This document shows positions 44,015 to 52,838 of a DNA stretch of 58,749 bases, piece after piece. The stretch's first letter is position 1. Each line of letters opens with the position of its first letter. The stretch is from Bifidobacteriaceae bacterium (GTDB lineage Bacteria; Actinomycetota; Actinomycetes; Actinomycetales; WQXJ01), in the NCBI GenBank assembly GCA_031267825.1, contig JAIRYJ010000030.1, positions 1 through 58,749 of the forward strand, written 5' to 3'. The translations under genes and the position numbers were made by a program. Below the pieces are notes generated by a model. The model had not been told where the DNA came from and made no database searches. It saw only the letters and a program-made list of their open reading frames with translations.

Positions 44015-45100
44015 TCAGACGTTGAAACGGAACTCGACCACATCGCCGTCTTGCATGACATAATCGCGGCCTTCGATTCGTAGCCGACCGGCCGCCCTAG
44101 CTTGAGGCAAACCGCCTAGCTGAACCAAGTCATCGAACGAAACAACCTCAGCCTTGATGAAGCCGCGCTCAAAATCAGTGTGAATCACACCGGCCGCTTG
44201 CGGGGCGGTCCAACCACGCCGGATGGTCCAGGCGCGTGACTCTTTGGGCCCAGCTGTCAAGAATGTCCGCAAACCAAGCGTGGCGAAACCAACGCGGGCC
44301 AAGGTGTCCAAGCCCGCTTCGGTTTGGCCGGATTCAGCTAGCAGCTCCAACGCCTCATCTGGTTCTAGCTCCGCCAAATCGGCCTCAAATTTGGCGTCCA
44401 TGATGATCGCCTCCGCCGGTGAAACGAGTTCCCGCAAAGCTGTTCGGCGCTCAGCTGATTCGAGGACGGAATCGTCCACGTTGAACACGTAAATGAACGG
44501 TTTAGCGGTCAGCAACGAGAACTCACGTAGCGGGCCGGAGTCCAGTAAACCTTGGTGCGAAGCGGCGTACAGTGTGGTCCCGTTGTTAAGGAACTCAAGA
44601 GCTTGGTTAGCGGCGGCCAACTGGGCTGGATCAGCGCGCTTAGTGCGGACATCCTTTTCAAGCCGCGCGATAACCTTCTCCAAGGTCTGCAAGTCAGCCA
44701 AAATGAGTTCAGTGTTAACGGTTTCCATGTCTCCCGCCGGGTCCACCCGGCCTTCAACATGAACAATGTCGAGGTCTTCGAACACTCGGATTACCTGGCA
44801 GATCGCATCAGCTTCACGAATCGCCGCCAGAAACTGGTTACCTAAACCTTCACCAGCCGAAGCACCACGCACAATCCCGGCGATGTCAACAAAAGAAACG
44901 GCCGCCGGAACAACCTTGGCTGAGGCGAACATTCCCGCCAAGACGCCGAGCCGTGCATCAGGCAGGGCGACCACACCGATATTCGGTTCGATCGTGGCGA
45001 ACGGATAGTTTTCGGCCAGTACCTGGTTGCGCGTCAACGCGTTAAACAGGGTTGATTTACCAACGTTAGGTAGGCCCACAATGCCAATCGTCAAAGCCAC
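44015..45100 (-). CDS. ychF: Ribosome-binding ATPase YchF/OLA1
   Basis: Conserved Obg-like P-loop protein that prefers ATP. The 361-residue sequence has the G1 GLPNVGKSTLFNALT, G3 DIAGIVRGASAGEGLGNQFL, the G4 region NVDD, and the C-terminal TGS domain ending YVMQDGDVVEFRFNV. Length matches the family. No operon partner is obvious; ribF lies 51 bp upstream on the same strand. Confidence 0.97.
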   Translation of the reverse strand: MALTIGIVGLPNVGKSTLFNALTRNQVLAENYPFATIEPNIGVVALPDARLGVLAGMFASAKVVPAAVSFVDIAGIVRGASAGEGLGNQFLAAIREADAICQVIRVFEDLDIVHVEGRVDPAGDMETVNTELILADLQTLEKVIARLEKDVRTKRADPAQLAAANQALEFLNNGTTLYAASHQGLLDSGPLREFSLLTAKPFIYVFNVDDSVLESAERRTALRELVSPAEAIIMDAKFEADLAELEPDEALELLAESGQTEAGLDTLARVGFATLGLRTFLTAGPKESRAWTIRRGWTAPQAAGVIHTDFERGFIKAEVVSFDDLVQLGGLPQARAAGRLRIEGRDYVMQDGDVVEFRFNV

Positions 45101-45151
45101 AGCGAACTACTCTACTTGTCCCCGGCCTGGTCGACCCGCCGGTGGTCTGGT

Positions 45152-46168
45152 CTACAGGTCGACCCGCACCCGGTCTGGCGGACGGGCATACAAGATGCGG
45201 GCAGCGGCCGCCGCATCAGACCGCATCTGAGTGACCAGGGCGGCCGTATCGGCGAAAGCTAAGGTGTGGCGCAGCCGCGCCACAAAATCAACCGCTATAA
45301 CTTGGTCATACAGGTCCAAATCGTCCCGTCCTAGGGCGTAAGCCTCAACTCGCCGTTGCGGCTGGGCGGTGCCGGGAGTCGTGAAAGTGGGGTTGACGCC
45401 AACTGAAATCGCGGCCGGCAGCACCACATCAGCCACGCCAGCCCCGCTAGCCACCGCACCCGGACGGACAATGTAACCAGCGTAAACACCGTCAGCCGGA
45501 ATCAAACCAGTGATTCGCCCACCCAAGTTAGCGGTCGGGAACCCAAGCTGGCGCCCGCGGCCGTCACCATGAACCACCAAACCAGTGACCCGGTGCGGCC
45601 GACCTAGAACGCGAGCCGCCTGGGCGGCATCGCCGGAAACTAAAGCCTGCCGGACAGCGCTCGATGACCAACGGTCGGCTTTCGGATCGGCCGAATCAAA
45701 CTGGTCCTCAACTACCGTGAGCCCGAACCCTAAACGCTGGCCAAGTTGGCGCATCGTGTCAAGATTGCCTGAATTGTCGGCCCCGAACCTGATGTCCCGC
45801 CCGGCCACAACCTCAACCGCGCCAAACCCGTCCGCCAGGTAACGTTGGGCGAACTCGCCCGGCGTGAGACGCGAAAACTCCAGCGTATAGGCCACAACTA
45901 GAACCCCGTCCAGGCCCAGGGCCTGCAATGCGCCCAACCGGTCAGGCAACGATTGAAGCTGAATCAAGCCGCGTTCCGGCTGGTGGACGGCAGCCGGATG
46001 AGGGTAAAAAGTGATCGCGGCGGCCTTAGCTTGACGCTGCCGGGCGTGCTCCACCGCGACAGTGATGAGGTGCCTGTGCCCGCGGTGCATGCCGTCAAAG
46101 TTCCCCAGCGTCACCACCGACGGCCCAAAATCGCTGGGCACGTCAGCCAGAGAATTCCACTTTCGCAC
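45152..46168 (-). CDS. ribF: Bifunctional riboflavin kinase / FAD synthetase
   Basis: Makes FMN and FAD from riboflavin. The 338-residue protein has an N-terminal FMN adenylyltransferase domain (VTLGNFDGMHRGHRHLI, VVAGRDIRFGADNSG, SSSAVRQALVSGD) and a C-terminal riboflavin kinase domain (GDGRGRQLGFPTANL, PADGVYAGYI, VEAYALGRDDLDLYDQ). Confidence 0.96.
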   Translation of the reverse strand: MRKWNSLADVPSDFGPSVVTLGNFDGMHRGHRHLITVAVEHARQRQAKAAAITFYPHPAAVHQPERGLIQLQSLPDRLGALQALGLDGVLVVAYTLEFSRLTPGEFAQRYLADGFGAVEVVAGRDIRFGADNSGNLDTMRQLGQRLGFGLTVVEDQFDSADPKADRWSSSAVRQALVSGDAAQAARVLGRPHRVTGLVVHGDGRGRQLGFPTANLGGRITGLIPADGVYAGYIVRPGAVASGAGVADVVLPAAISVGVNPTFTTPGTAQPQRRVEAYALGRDDLDLYDQVIAVDFVARLRHTLAFADTAALVTQMRSDAAAAARILYARPPDRVRVDL

Positions 46169-46318
46169 TCGCGACAGTTTAGGCGACCTTCCGGTTTTCC
46201 AGCACAGCGCCTGGCCGATGCCGCCCTACCTTCTCCCAGCCCCAGTAGCGTCAGCCTTCGAAGACTTCTCAACCAGTGGCCGGTAGCAGCTCGGCAGCGC
46301 CAAACATTGCGGTCCCGG

Positions 46319-47017
46319 TCAGGGCTCCTCGAAACGGTAACCCAAGCCACGGACTGTGACCAGACGCAGTGGCATGGCCGGGTCAGCTTCTATCCGGGAA
46401 CGTAACCGCCGGATATGAACATCAAGGGTCTTAGTGTCACCGTAGAAATCTGATCCCCACACCCGGTCCAGCAACTGTGACCGGGTCAGCACCCGCCCAG
46501 CGTGTTCCATCAACTCTTCGAGTAAGGAAAACTCCCGCAAAGGTAACGCCACCTCGTTGCCGTCAACCCACACCCGATGCCTGTCGGGGTCAAGTTTGAC
46601 GCCGCCAACAGCCAAAACATGCCCGTCGGCATCGGGCGACTCGTCGCTGCGAACCGCCCTTTGACGGCGTAACGCCCGGCGGCAACGGGCCAGCAACTCA
46701 AGGGTTGAATACGGTTTGGTGACGTAATCGTCAGCCCCCATTTCTAAGCCAACTACAATGTCGGCTTCATCATTCTTGGCTGTCAACATGATGACTGGCA
46801 CATCTGAGACCAGCCGGATCCGCCGGCAAACCTCAGTCCCTGGCAGCACCGGGATCATCAAATCAAGCAGCACAAGCTCAGGGCAGTGCGCCTCAAATTC
46901 GGCCATGGCGGCGGCACCGTCCGCCGCTGTCCGCACCGTGTAACCCTCACGCGACAGCAAGAAAGCCAACGCTTCACGCTGAGTTTCATCATCTTCGACT
47001 AGCAGCAGATCAGTCAT
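46319..47017 (-). CDS. regX3: OmpR-family response regulator, RegX3/PhoP-like
   Basis: A 232-residue regulator with a receiver domain (acidic pocket VEDDE, phosphoacceptor Asp52 in LLDLMIP, Lys81 in LTAKND) and a winged-helix DNA-binding domain (about 130-232, with RVLTRSQLLDRVWG and KTLDVHIRRLRSRIE). Overlaps the kinase stop by four bases (ATGA). In actinobacteria this pair controls phosphate-starvation genes; the adjacent pst operon with a PHO box supports that here. Confidence 0.93.
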   Translation of the reverse strand: MTDLLLVEDDETQREALAFLLSREGYTVRTAADGAAAMAEFEAHCPELVLLDLMIPVLPGTEVCRRIRLVSDVPVIMLTAKNDEADIVVGLEMGADDYVTKPYSTLELLARCRRALRRQRAVRSDESPDADGHVLAVGGVKLDPDRHRVWVDGNEVALPLREFSLLEELMEHAGRVLTRSQLLDRVWGSDFYGDTKTLDVHIRRLRSRIEADPAMPLRLVTVRGLGYRFEEP

Positions 47018-48216
47018 GTCGCCCCTTTTGATCCAACCGGCACACGCCGCCCGCTGGTTGGGGCGGTGGCAGCCCGTTTCGCCACAGGCAAGCTTCGCGG
47101 CCGAGGTAACCGGATAGTGAAAGTTGAACCAGCTCCAACTTCAGACTTAACTGTGACACGCCCGCCATGCCCGCTGACAGTGTTACGCACAATCGCTAAA
47201 CCAAGGCCTGTGCCGCCAGTCCGGCGCGACCGCGCCCGGTCAGTCCGGTAGAACCGTTCAAAGACTCTTTCCTGGTCTTCTGGTTCAATCCCGATCCCTT
47301 GGTCACTGACCGCGATCACCACCTCGGAGGAGTCAGCCCGGGCTGTCACATCAACTTGGCTGCCTGGAGGCGAATAGGCCACAGCGTTGGCGATCAGGTT
47401 ATCGACCGCTGTGACCAGTGCATCGCGGTCCCCGAAGACATCCACCTGGTCTGGCGCGATGACCCGGACGTCAATAGCGGCTTCCTCAGCTGTTGTCCGG
47501 TTCCGGCCAACAGCCTGGTCTAACAGGTCACGCAGCGGCGTCAAAGTAAAACGGGAAGAGTCCTGATCTTGGGCTTTAGCTAACGCCATCATGTCTTGCG
47601 TCAGCCGGGCCAGGCGGTGTGATTCTTGGGTCAGGCGGGCTGAGAAGTGGCGAACTGTTTTGGCGTCTTCGGCGCCGGCCGCCAGAGCGGAGGCGATCAG
47701 GTCGACAGCTGTGACTGGGGTGCGCAGCTCATGGCCAATGTTGGCGATGAAATCGTGCCTGATTTGGCGTGACCGCATGGTCGCTGTCAGGTCGGTGACG
47801 GTTAGCAGGACGTAACGTCCAGCCAGGCGGGTCGCCCGGACGTCAGCTTGGGCGACTGGCCCTAGATCAGTGAATGACAGCCTGCGGGACTGGATTTCTC
47901 CAGCCCGCCAAGCGTTTTCGGCTAGTTCTTGCAGGCCGGGGTGGATCAGTTTGGCGCCTTGGAAAACTGGCAGGGTGTCCGCCAGCGCACTGGAGTAAAG
48001 CACCCGGTGGCGGGGGGTGAGGATCATGGCGTAACCGCCGTAAGCACCAGCCAGGTCTCTGGCGACCTCCGGTAGCGGGTCATCTGGCCGGTTCCAGCGT
48101 TCCCCGTCACGGCTGCGGCGGAACAGCCAACTCAGTAGCGGGGTTGCTAAAACCGCCAGGGTGGCGCCAAGGGCACCCCCGGCGATCCATTGGACGACTT
48201 CCGGCACGCCTTCCAC
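47014..48216 (-). CDS. senX3: Sensor histidine kinase, SenX3/PhoR-like
   Basis: A 400-residue kinase with one N-terminal membrane helix (about 13-33), a PAS-like domain (57-145), an HisKA domain with phosphorylated His162 (IGHELRTPVTAV) and an HATPase_c domain (NLIANAVAYSPPGS, SDQGIGI, GGTGLGLAIVRN). The lack of a large extracytoplasmic domain is typical of SenX3. The GTG at 48216 is chosen; a second GTG three codons later is possible. Confidence 0.92.
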   Translation of the reverse strand: MEGVPEVVQWIAGGALGATLAVLATPLLSWLFRRSRDGERWNRPDDPLPEVARDLAGAYGGYAMILTPRHRVLYSSALADTLPVFQGAKLIHPGLQELAENAWRAGEIQSRRLSFTDLGPVAQADVRATRLAGRYVLLTVTDLTATMRSRQIRHDFIANIGHELRTPVTAVDLIASALAAGAEDAKTVRHFSARLTQESHRLARLTQDMMALAKAQDQDSSRFTLTPLRDLLDQAVGRNRTTAEEAAIDVRVIAPDQVDVFGDRDALVTAVDNLIANAVAYSPPGSQVDVTARADSSEVVIAVSDQGIGIEPEDQERVFERFYRTDRARSRRTGGTGLGLAIVRNTVSGHGGRVTVKSEVGAGSTFTIRLPRPRSLPVAKRAATAPTSGRRVPVGSKGAT

Positions 48217-48264
48217 TCTAAAGCCACCCCCTCAAGTTGGCCTCGCTCAACCCGATTCCCCTAA

Positions 48265-48314
48265 GTTCCTCAGTGAGTTCCTCAGTGAGGAACTCACTGA
48301 AGAACTCACTGAGG
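48265..48314. repeat. Two direct and two inverted 12-bp units between pstB and senX3
   Basis: GTTCCTCAGTGA occurs twice in tandem (48265-48276, 48277-48288) and is followed by inverted units TCACTGAAGAAC (48294-48305) and TCACTGAGG (48306-48314). The centre forms a perfect 15-bp palindrome (48270-48284 with 48286-48300). It sits in the 127 bp between pstB and the kinase gene, where it could end the pst transcript or bind a regulator. It does not match the PHO box. Confidence 0.75.
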
Positions 48315-48343
48315 CATGCCGCATGGGCTGACCCGGACCCGCC

Positions 48344-49300
48344 TCAGCCGAACCTACCTTCAATGTAGTCCCTGGTAGCCGCCACTTTAGGAGCCGAGAA
48401 CAGGTCACCTGTCGGGCCAGATTCAACCAGGCGGCCCGGCTGGCCGGCCTGCGCCAAGGAAAAGAACGCTGTCACATCCGAAATCCGGTTGGCTTGAGCC
48501 ATGTTGTGGGTCACAACCACCACGGTGTAATCCTGTGCCAGGTCACGCATCAATTCCTCGATCGCCAGTGTGGAGATCGGGTCCAAAGCTGAACAAGGCT
48601 CATCCATCAGGACCACATCTGGCTGAACCGCCACCGCCCGGGCGATGCACAAACGTTGCTGCTGGCCACCAGATAACGAGTCGCCCGCTTTCTTCAACCG
48701 GTCCTTGACTTCATCCCACAGATGAGCCCGGCGCAGACACTGTTCCACCAGATCATCGGCCGCTGAGCCGCGTGGTCTGGCTCCACGGATAATCAAGCCC
48801 GCCAGGACATTATCTTTGATTGACATAGCTGGGAACGGGTTGGGTTTCTGGAACACCATGCCCACTTTGGAGCGCACCGCCACAGCGTCAACACCAGATC
48901 CGTTCAGATCAACACCATCCAAAATGATCGATCCGAGTGAACGTGCCCCCGGGATCACCTCATGCATCCGGTTGATCGCCCGCAACAGGGTCGATTTACC
49001 GCAGCCCGAAGGGCCAATGAACGCTGTCACAGCCCGGCCTGGCACTTCAAGTGACACGTCAGCCACAGCCAGATGCGAACCGTAATAGCAGCTCACCCCG
49101 GTGATCGAGATGTGACCGGGGGCGACCGGCAAACCAGCCAAACCGGCTGAACCGGCTGAACCCGGCGCGGCCACCAAACCCATCTCGACGGCATCGGCCA
49201 AACTCATCTGGGCGGGAACGGCCAAACCCGCCGCACCCGGCTGGACCGGCGAGGCGCCTGAAGAGTCCGCCCGTGTCCCGGCTGGAACTGTAGCTGTCAT
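48344..49300 (-). CDS. pstB: Phosphate ABC transporter ATP-binding protein
   Basis: ATPase of the high-affinity phosphate importer. The protein has 318 residues from the ATG at 49300, which has AAGGAGA upstream and overlaps the pstA stop. The first ~60 residues are Ala/Gly/Pro-rich and unlike usual PstB (about 250 residues). Then come [23 protein letters not shown], Walker A GPSGCGKS (96-103), the family [10 protein letters not shown] segment, the signature LSGGQQQRL, Walker [14 protein letters not shown] and the switch His ([10 protein letters not shown]). Confidence 0.95.
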   Translation of the reverse strand: MTATVPAGTRADSSGASPVQPGAAGLAVPAQMSLADAVEMGLVAAPGSAGSAGLAGLPVAPGHISITGVSCYYGSHLAVADVSLEVPGRAVTAFIGPSGCGKSTLLRAINRMHEVIPGARSLGSIILDGVDLNGSGVDAVAVRSKVGMVFQKPNPFPAMSIKDNVLAGLIIRGARPRGSAADDLVEQCLRRAHLWDEVKDRLKKAGDSLSGGQQQRLCIARAVAVQPDVVLMDEPCSALDPISTLAIEELMRDLAQDYTVVVVTHNMAQANRISDVTAFFSLAQAGQPGRLVESGPTGDLFSAPKVAATRDYIEGRFG

Positions 49301-50247
49301 CGGTTTCTCCTTATCTTGGCGATCTGAGTCGGCAGCGCTCGCGCGCCAAGCTGTAGCACCACCACCACAGCCATCAATACCAGCGCCCCGGCCCAAGCTC
49401 TTTGGTCATAGGCCGCCGTATCCAATCCCTTGGAGGACCACTGGGTGTAAATGAAAACCGGCAAAGTGGCCATCCGGCCCTCTGCCAGGTTGTAATTCAT
49501 GGCGTCGGTGAACCCAGCCACCAACAGCAGCGGCGCTGTTTCACCAATGATGCGGGCGACCCCTAAAACCGCGCCAGAAGTCAAGCCAGGCAAAGCGGTT
49601 GGCAACACGATCCGCCGAATCACCCGCCACCGCGGCGCGCCCAAAGCCAAACCAGCTTCCCTCAAATCAGCTGGCACAAGCCGTAAGACTTCCTCCGAGG
49701 AGCGCACCACCACAGGGATCATGATCATCGCTAAAGCCGCCGCGCCAGCCAGGCCAGACCGCGTACCAGGACCGAACAGCAGCGAAAACAAAGCGTAAGC
49801 CGCCAGACCAGCGACAATCGAAGGGATCGAAACCATGATGTCAACGGCCCGCCTGGTCAGGCCCGCCAGCTTGCTTGTGCCACCGTATTCGGTCAGGTAG
49901 ATGGCGGCCGATAAGCCAAGCGGTATGGCGATCAGCGCGGTCGCGCCGGTCACCAGCAGTGTTCCCATCAGGGCGTGCAACAGGCCGCCGCCTTGACCTA
50001 CGACGCCTCGCATCGAATTGGTGAACAAGGCGACATCCAGCCGGGCGGAGCCACGCTCAACTGAGGCCCAGATGACTGAAACGAGTGGTACGGCGGTCAT
50101 CACTACGGCCAGGATGACAACCCCCAGGGTGATCTGGTTGGTTAGTCGGCGGCGCAAGTTGGGCCGCGAAGCCGCCAAGACGGCCGCCGGATCTATTTTG
50201 TCCGATGCCGTCCCCCCGGCTGGTCGCACCATAGTTGTTTGGCTCAT
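49297..50247 (-). CDS. pstA: Phosphate ABC transporter permease PstA
   Basis: A 316-residue inner-membrane permease with about six helices. A polar N-terminal tail of ~35 residues carries an interspersed-motif copy (50201-50213). The EAA-like loop [26 protein letters not shown] contacts PstB. The start overlaps the pstC stop by four bases. Confidence 0.95.
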   Translation of the reverse strand: MSQTTMVRPAGGTASDKIDPAAVLAASRPNLRRRLTNQITLGVVILAVVMTAVPLVSVIWASVERGSARLDVALFTNSMRGVVGQGGGLLHALMGTLLVTGATALIAIPLGLSAAIYLTEYGGTSKLAGLTRRAVDIMVSIPSIVAGLAAYALFSLLFGPGTRSGLAGAAALAMIMIPVVVRSSEEVLRLVPADLREAGLALGAPRWRVIRRIVLPTALPGLTSGAVLGVARIIGETAPLLLVAGFTDAMNYNLAEGRMATLPVFIYTQWSSKGLDTAAYDQRAWAGALVLMAVVVVLQLGARALPTQIAKIRRNR

Positions 50248-51266
50248 CGTGTCACTCCTTGCCGGGCGATCCGCCGCCCAGCGATCGACACCAACAGGGA
50301 GATACCGAATAACACCAGGCCAAGGCCGATCAGCGCGCCGACTTGAGAACCGGTTGATTCTGGGAAAGTTGATGCGATGAAGGCCGCGATAGTGACGGGG
50401 TTGCCTGATGAGACCAGGTTGACTGAAACCAGATATGGCGTCCAGCTCAGAACCATGGCCACAGCCATGGTTTCACCTAAGGCTCGGCCTAAGGCGAGCA
50501 TGCCTCCGGCAACGATCCCTGAACGGGCGGTTGGCAGAACCGCGTAGCGGACCATTTCCCAGCGTGTCGCACCTAGTGCGACGGCCGCTTCCATCAGGGC
50601 CGGTGGCGTCAGAGCGAAACTTTCACGGCACATCGCCGCCATGATCGGCAGGATCATCACGCCAACAACCAGTCCAGCGGTCAGCACTGTCCGTCCGGTA
50701 ACTGACGGTTCACCGCTGAAGAATGGCAGCCAGCCAAGGTTGCGGTGGAGCCAACCGTAGATCGGAACCATCAGTGGTGCCAGGATCATCAAACCCCAAA
50801 GACCGAACACCACTGACGGGACGGCAGCCAGCAGGTCAAGTACGGCCGCCAGGAAGCGGCCGAATTTTGGTGATGGGGCGTAGATGGTGGCGGCTAGAGC
50901 CACACCGATGGCCGGCAAACTCGCCACCACCAAGGCGATCACCGCGACCCAAAGTGAACCGAAGGCCGCCGGCCCGGCTAGTTGCAGGAAGTTAGTGGCG
51001 TGAGCTGGTAGTTCGCCTTCTTGTGCGAACATGGCGGGCCCGCCACGGACAGCCAGGAAAGTCAGCACACCGGCCAGAATCAGGGCTACGCCACCAGCCG
51101 CTCCGCGCATTGATCCTGCGAAGACACGTTCTGAGAGGGGCGCACGGGGTGTACCGACCGCGCTGGCGCTGGTCGGCCCCACCTCTCGTGGCTCTCCTAA
51201 AAGCCCCGCCACGGAGCTTTTAGGAGAGTCTTGGGCCGCTGGGACATGCGGCTTTGGGATTGTCAA
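50244..51266 (-). CDS. pstC: Phosphate ABC transporter permease PstC
   Basis: A 340-residue permease with about six helices after a ~45-residue polar N-terminal extension. The conserved loop EAAVALGATRWEMVRYAVLPTARSGI and the segment VPSVVFGLWG are present. The extension-coding region contains a perfect 13-bp inverted repeat (51192-51228). The gene is one base away from pstS. Confidence 0.95.
   Translation of the reverse strand: MTIPKPHVPAAQDSPKSSVAGLLGEPREVGPTSASAVGTPRAPLSERVFAGSMRGAAGGVALILAGVLTFLAVRGGPAMFAQEGELPAHATNFLQLAGPAAFGSLWVAVIALVVASLPAIGVALAATIYAPSPKFGRFLAAVLDLLAAVPSVVFGLWGLMILAPLMVPIYGWLHRNLGWLPFFSGEPSVTGRTVLTAGLVVGVMILPIMAAMCRESFALTPPALMEAAVALGATRWEMVRYAVLPTARSGIVAGGMLALGRALGETMAVAMVLSWTPYLVSVNLVSSGNPVTIAAFIASTFPESTGSQVGALIGLGLVLFGISLLVSIAGRRIARQGVTR
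51192..51228. repeat. 13-bp inverted repeat inside the pstC 5' region
   Basis: CTCTCCTAAAAGC at 51192-51204 and its exact reverse complement at 51216-51228, 11-base spacer. It lies in the codons for the disordered N-terminal extension (about residues 14-25). In mRNA it would form a strong hairpin shortly after the pstS-pstC junction, which could set the PstS to PstC ratio. Confidence 0.75.
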
Positions 51267-51267
51267 G

Positions 51268-52392
51268 TCAGCTACCGATACGTTCGACGGCCGCGCTTAC
51301 CTTAGCGGCCAGGCCCACCTCAGATGTCAGCGGTGCGGAACCGGCGTTAGCGGCGGCCGCCTGCTGGCCTTCTTCCGATGTGACGTACTTGAAATAGGCC
51401 GACACCATGCCGCTCAGATTGGCGTCTTCATATTTCTCACAGGCTGCCAGGTAGCTCACCAGGATCAGCGGATAGGCGCCATCGGCTGTTGTGGTGCGGT
51501 TCAGTTCATAGACCACATCACCTGGCCCGCGGCCGCTTTCTAGCTGAGATTCGGCTACCGCTTTAGCGGCGCCTTCAGCTGACGGAGCCACCCAGGCGGC
51601 GCCAACTTTGATTGAAGCCCAACTCAAAGCCCGGGCTTGACCAGCGTCAACGTAGCCGATTGAGCCTTGGCCAGCGGTCAGTGCTTCCACCATGCCTTGG
51701 GTTTTCTCGGCGCCTTCGCCGCCATCAAGTGGCCATTCTTCAGTTTCACCGAAGGTCCAAGCCGATGGCGCCGTGGCGGCCAAATAGTCAGTGAAGTTGC
51801 CGGTGGTGCCCGACTGGTCAGACCGGTGGACTGGGCTGATCTTGACGTCTGGTAGTTGTGTGCCCGCGTTGTCGGCCGCGATCACCGGGTCATTCCAGTT
51901 TGTGATCTTGCCAGTGAAAATATCGGCGATGGTGGTTGGCGCCAGGTTGAGCGCCTCAACGCCGTCCAGGTTGAAGGCCACCACGATCGGTGAAATGTAG
52001 ACCGGTATTTCAACTAGTGGCGACCCAGCGGCACATGAGCCTTGGCCACCTTGAGCCTCTTCCGGTTTGAAAGGCGCGTCACTGCCGACAAAACCCAGAC
52101 CGCCGGCCGCGAATTGTTCCCGGCCGGAACCTGAACCGACTGGGTCATAGTTGACTGTCACGCCAGGTTCAGCGCTGGCGAACCCGCCGCGCCAAGCTTC
52201 TTGGGCGGCGCTTTGTGAGGACGCGCCGGCACCGTTCAATTCGCCGCTCAGCGAAGTTTCTGTCTGACTGGAAGTGTTGTCTGTGCCGGGGTCGGCTGGT
52301 TCTTCATTCTGGGCGCAACCCGTCAAGGCGCTAAGTGTCAACGCCGCAGCCGCGATCAGTGCGGCCGTTTTTGATCCGGTAGTTAGCTTCAT
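51268..52392 (-). CDS. pstS: Phosphate-binding lipoprotein PstS
   Basis: Substrate-binding protein of the phosphate importer. The N-terminus has a signal peptide and lipobox (LTLSALTGC, lipidated Cys), then a Ser/Thr/Glu-rich linker and the PBP domain: GAGASSQSAAQEAW, GSGSGREQF, VGSDAP, HRSDQSGTTGNFTDYL. The ATG at 52392 has GAGGAAAGG upstream. First gene of pstSCAB; a PHO box lies 76-97 bp upstream. Confidence 0.96.
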   Translation of the reverse strand: MKLTTGSKTAALIAAAALTLSALTGCAQNEEPADPGTDNTSSQTETSLSGELNGAGASSQSAAQEAWRGGFASAEPGVTVNYDPVGSGSGREQFAAGGLGFVGSDAPFKPEEAQGGQGSCAAGSPLVEIPVYISPIVVAFNLDGVEALNLAPTTIADIFTGKITNWNDPVIAADNAGTQLPDVKISPVHRSDQSGTTGNFTDYLAATAPSAWTFGETEEWPLDGGEGAEKTQGMVEALTAGQGSIGYVDAGQARALSWASIKVGAAWVAPSAEGAAKAVAESQLESGRGPGDVVYELNRTTTADGAYPLILVSYLAACEKYEDANLSGMVSAYFKYVTSEEGQQAAAANAGSAPLTSEVGLAAKVSAAVERIGS

Positions 52393-52467
52393 GGGGCCTT
52401 TCCTCAATGACTGTCTGTGTAGCTTTCGTCATTGAGGCTAGGCAGCCCGCTCTAACTGCCGGGTTAG

Positions 52468-52489
52468 ACCCGGTGAACGCCAGGTGAAC
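52468..52489 (-). promoter_or_regulatory. PHO box upstream of pstS
   Basis: On the minus strand two 11-bp direct repeats, GTTCACCTGGC and GTTCACCGGGT, lie back to back, with a weaker third unit (CTAACCCGGCA) after them. This matches the PhoP/RegX3 direct-repeat operator known from Streptomyces and mycobacteria. Control of pst by the neighbouring two-component pair is inferred. Confidence 0.75.
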
Positions 52490-52539
52490 AACAACCCAAC
52501 ATTTCGGATCTCCCGTCTGAAAAGGGACAACACCTCGGT

Positions 52540-52773
52540 TTAGGGGGCCGCCACAGCGGCAACGCACCGGGCCGCCTCATAATAGTGCGCGAACGGTAAC
52601 TCAACTGGTGAAGGCGACTCGGTTTGAGCCTTCGGCAACTCAACCGGCACCGAGGGCGCCGCTGAAACGGCAATGCCCGTGGACGGTGAACCGTCCACGG
52701 GCACCTGACCTGTACAGCCCGTCAGCGAAACCAACAAGGCAACGCCTAAGGCGACACGGCGGACAGGATTCAT
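52540..52773 (-). CDS. Small putative lipoprotein
   Basis: A 77-residue frame with a short basic start, a hydrophobic stretch and a lipobox (LVSLTGC), then a Pro/Ser/Val-rich linker and HYYEAARCVAAVAAP. It matches no family I know. A perfect 14-bp palindrome lies inside it. It may be a decayed or very small secreted protein. It sits between rplQ and pstS on the same strand. Confidence 0.4.
   Translation of the reverse strand: MNPVRRVALGVALLVSLTGCTGQVPVDGSPSTGIAVSAAPSVPVELPKAQTESPSPVELPFAHYYEAARCVAAVAAP
52674..52703. repeat. 14-bp inverted repeat inside the small lipoprotein gene
   Basis: TGCCCGTGGACGGT at 52674-52687 and its exact reverse complement at 52690-52703 with a two-base centre. 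It could equally be a terminator for a transcript from rplQ-side promoters, but it is followed by no T-run. Confidence 0.75.
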
Positions 52774-52838
52774 CGGACCGCTGTCCATCAGCCCCCAAGA
52801 TGTGGCGTCACATTGTCACCTGGCAGGTGGCGCCAGGC

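Noticed and set aside
43766..44083. Plus-strand open frame of 105 codons
   Set aside because: It runs antisense into the conserved 3' end of ychF, lacks a ribosome binding site and has no family-like segments.
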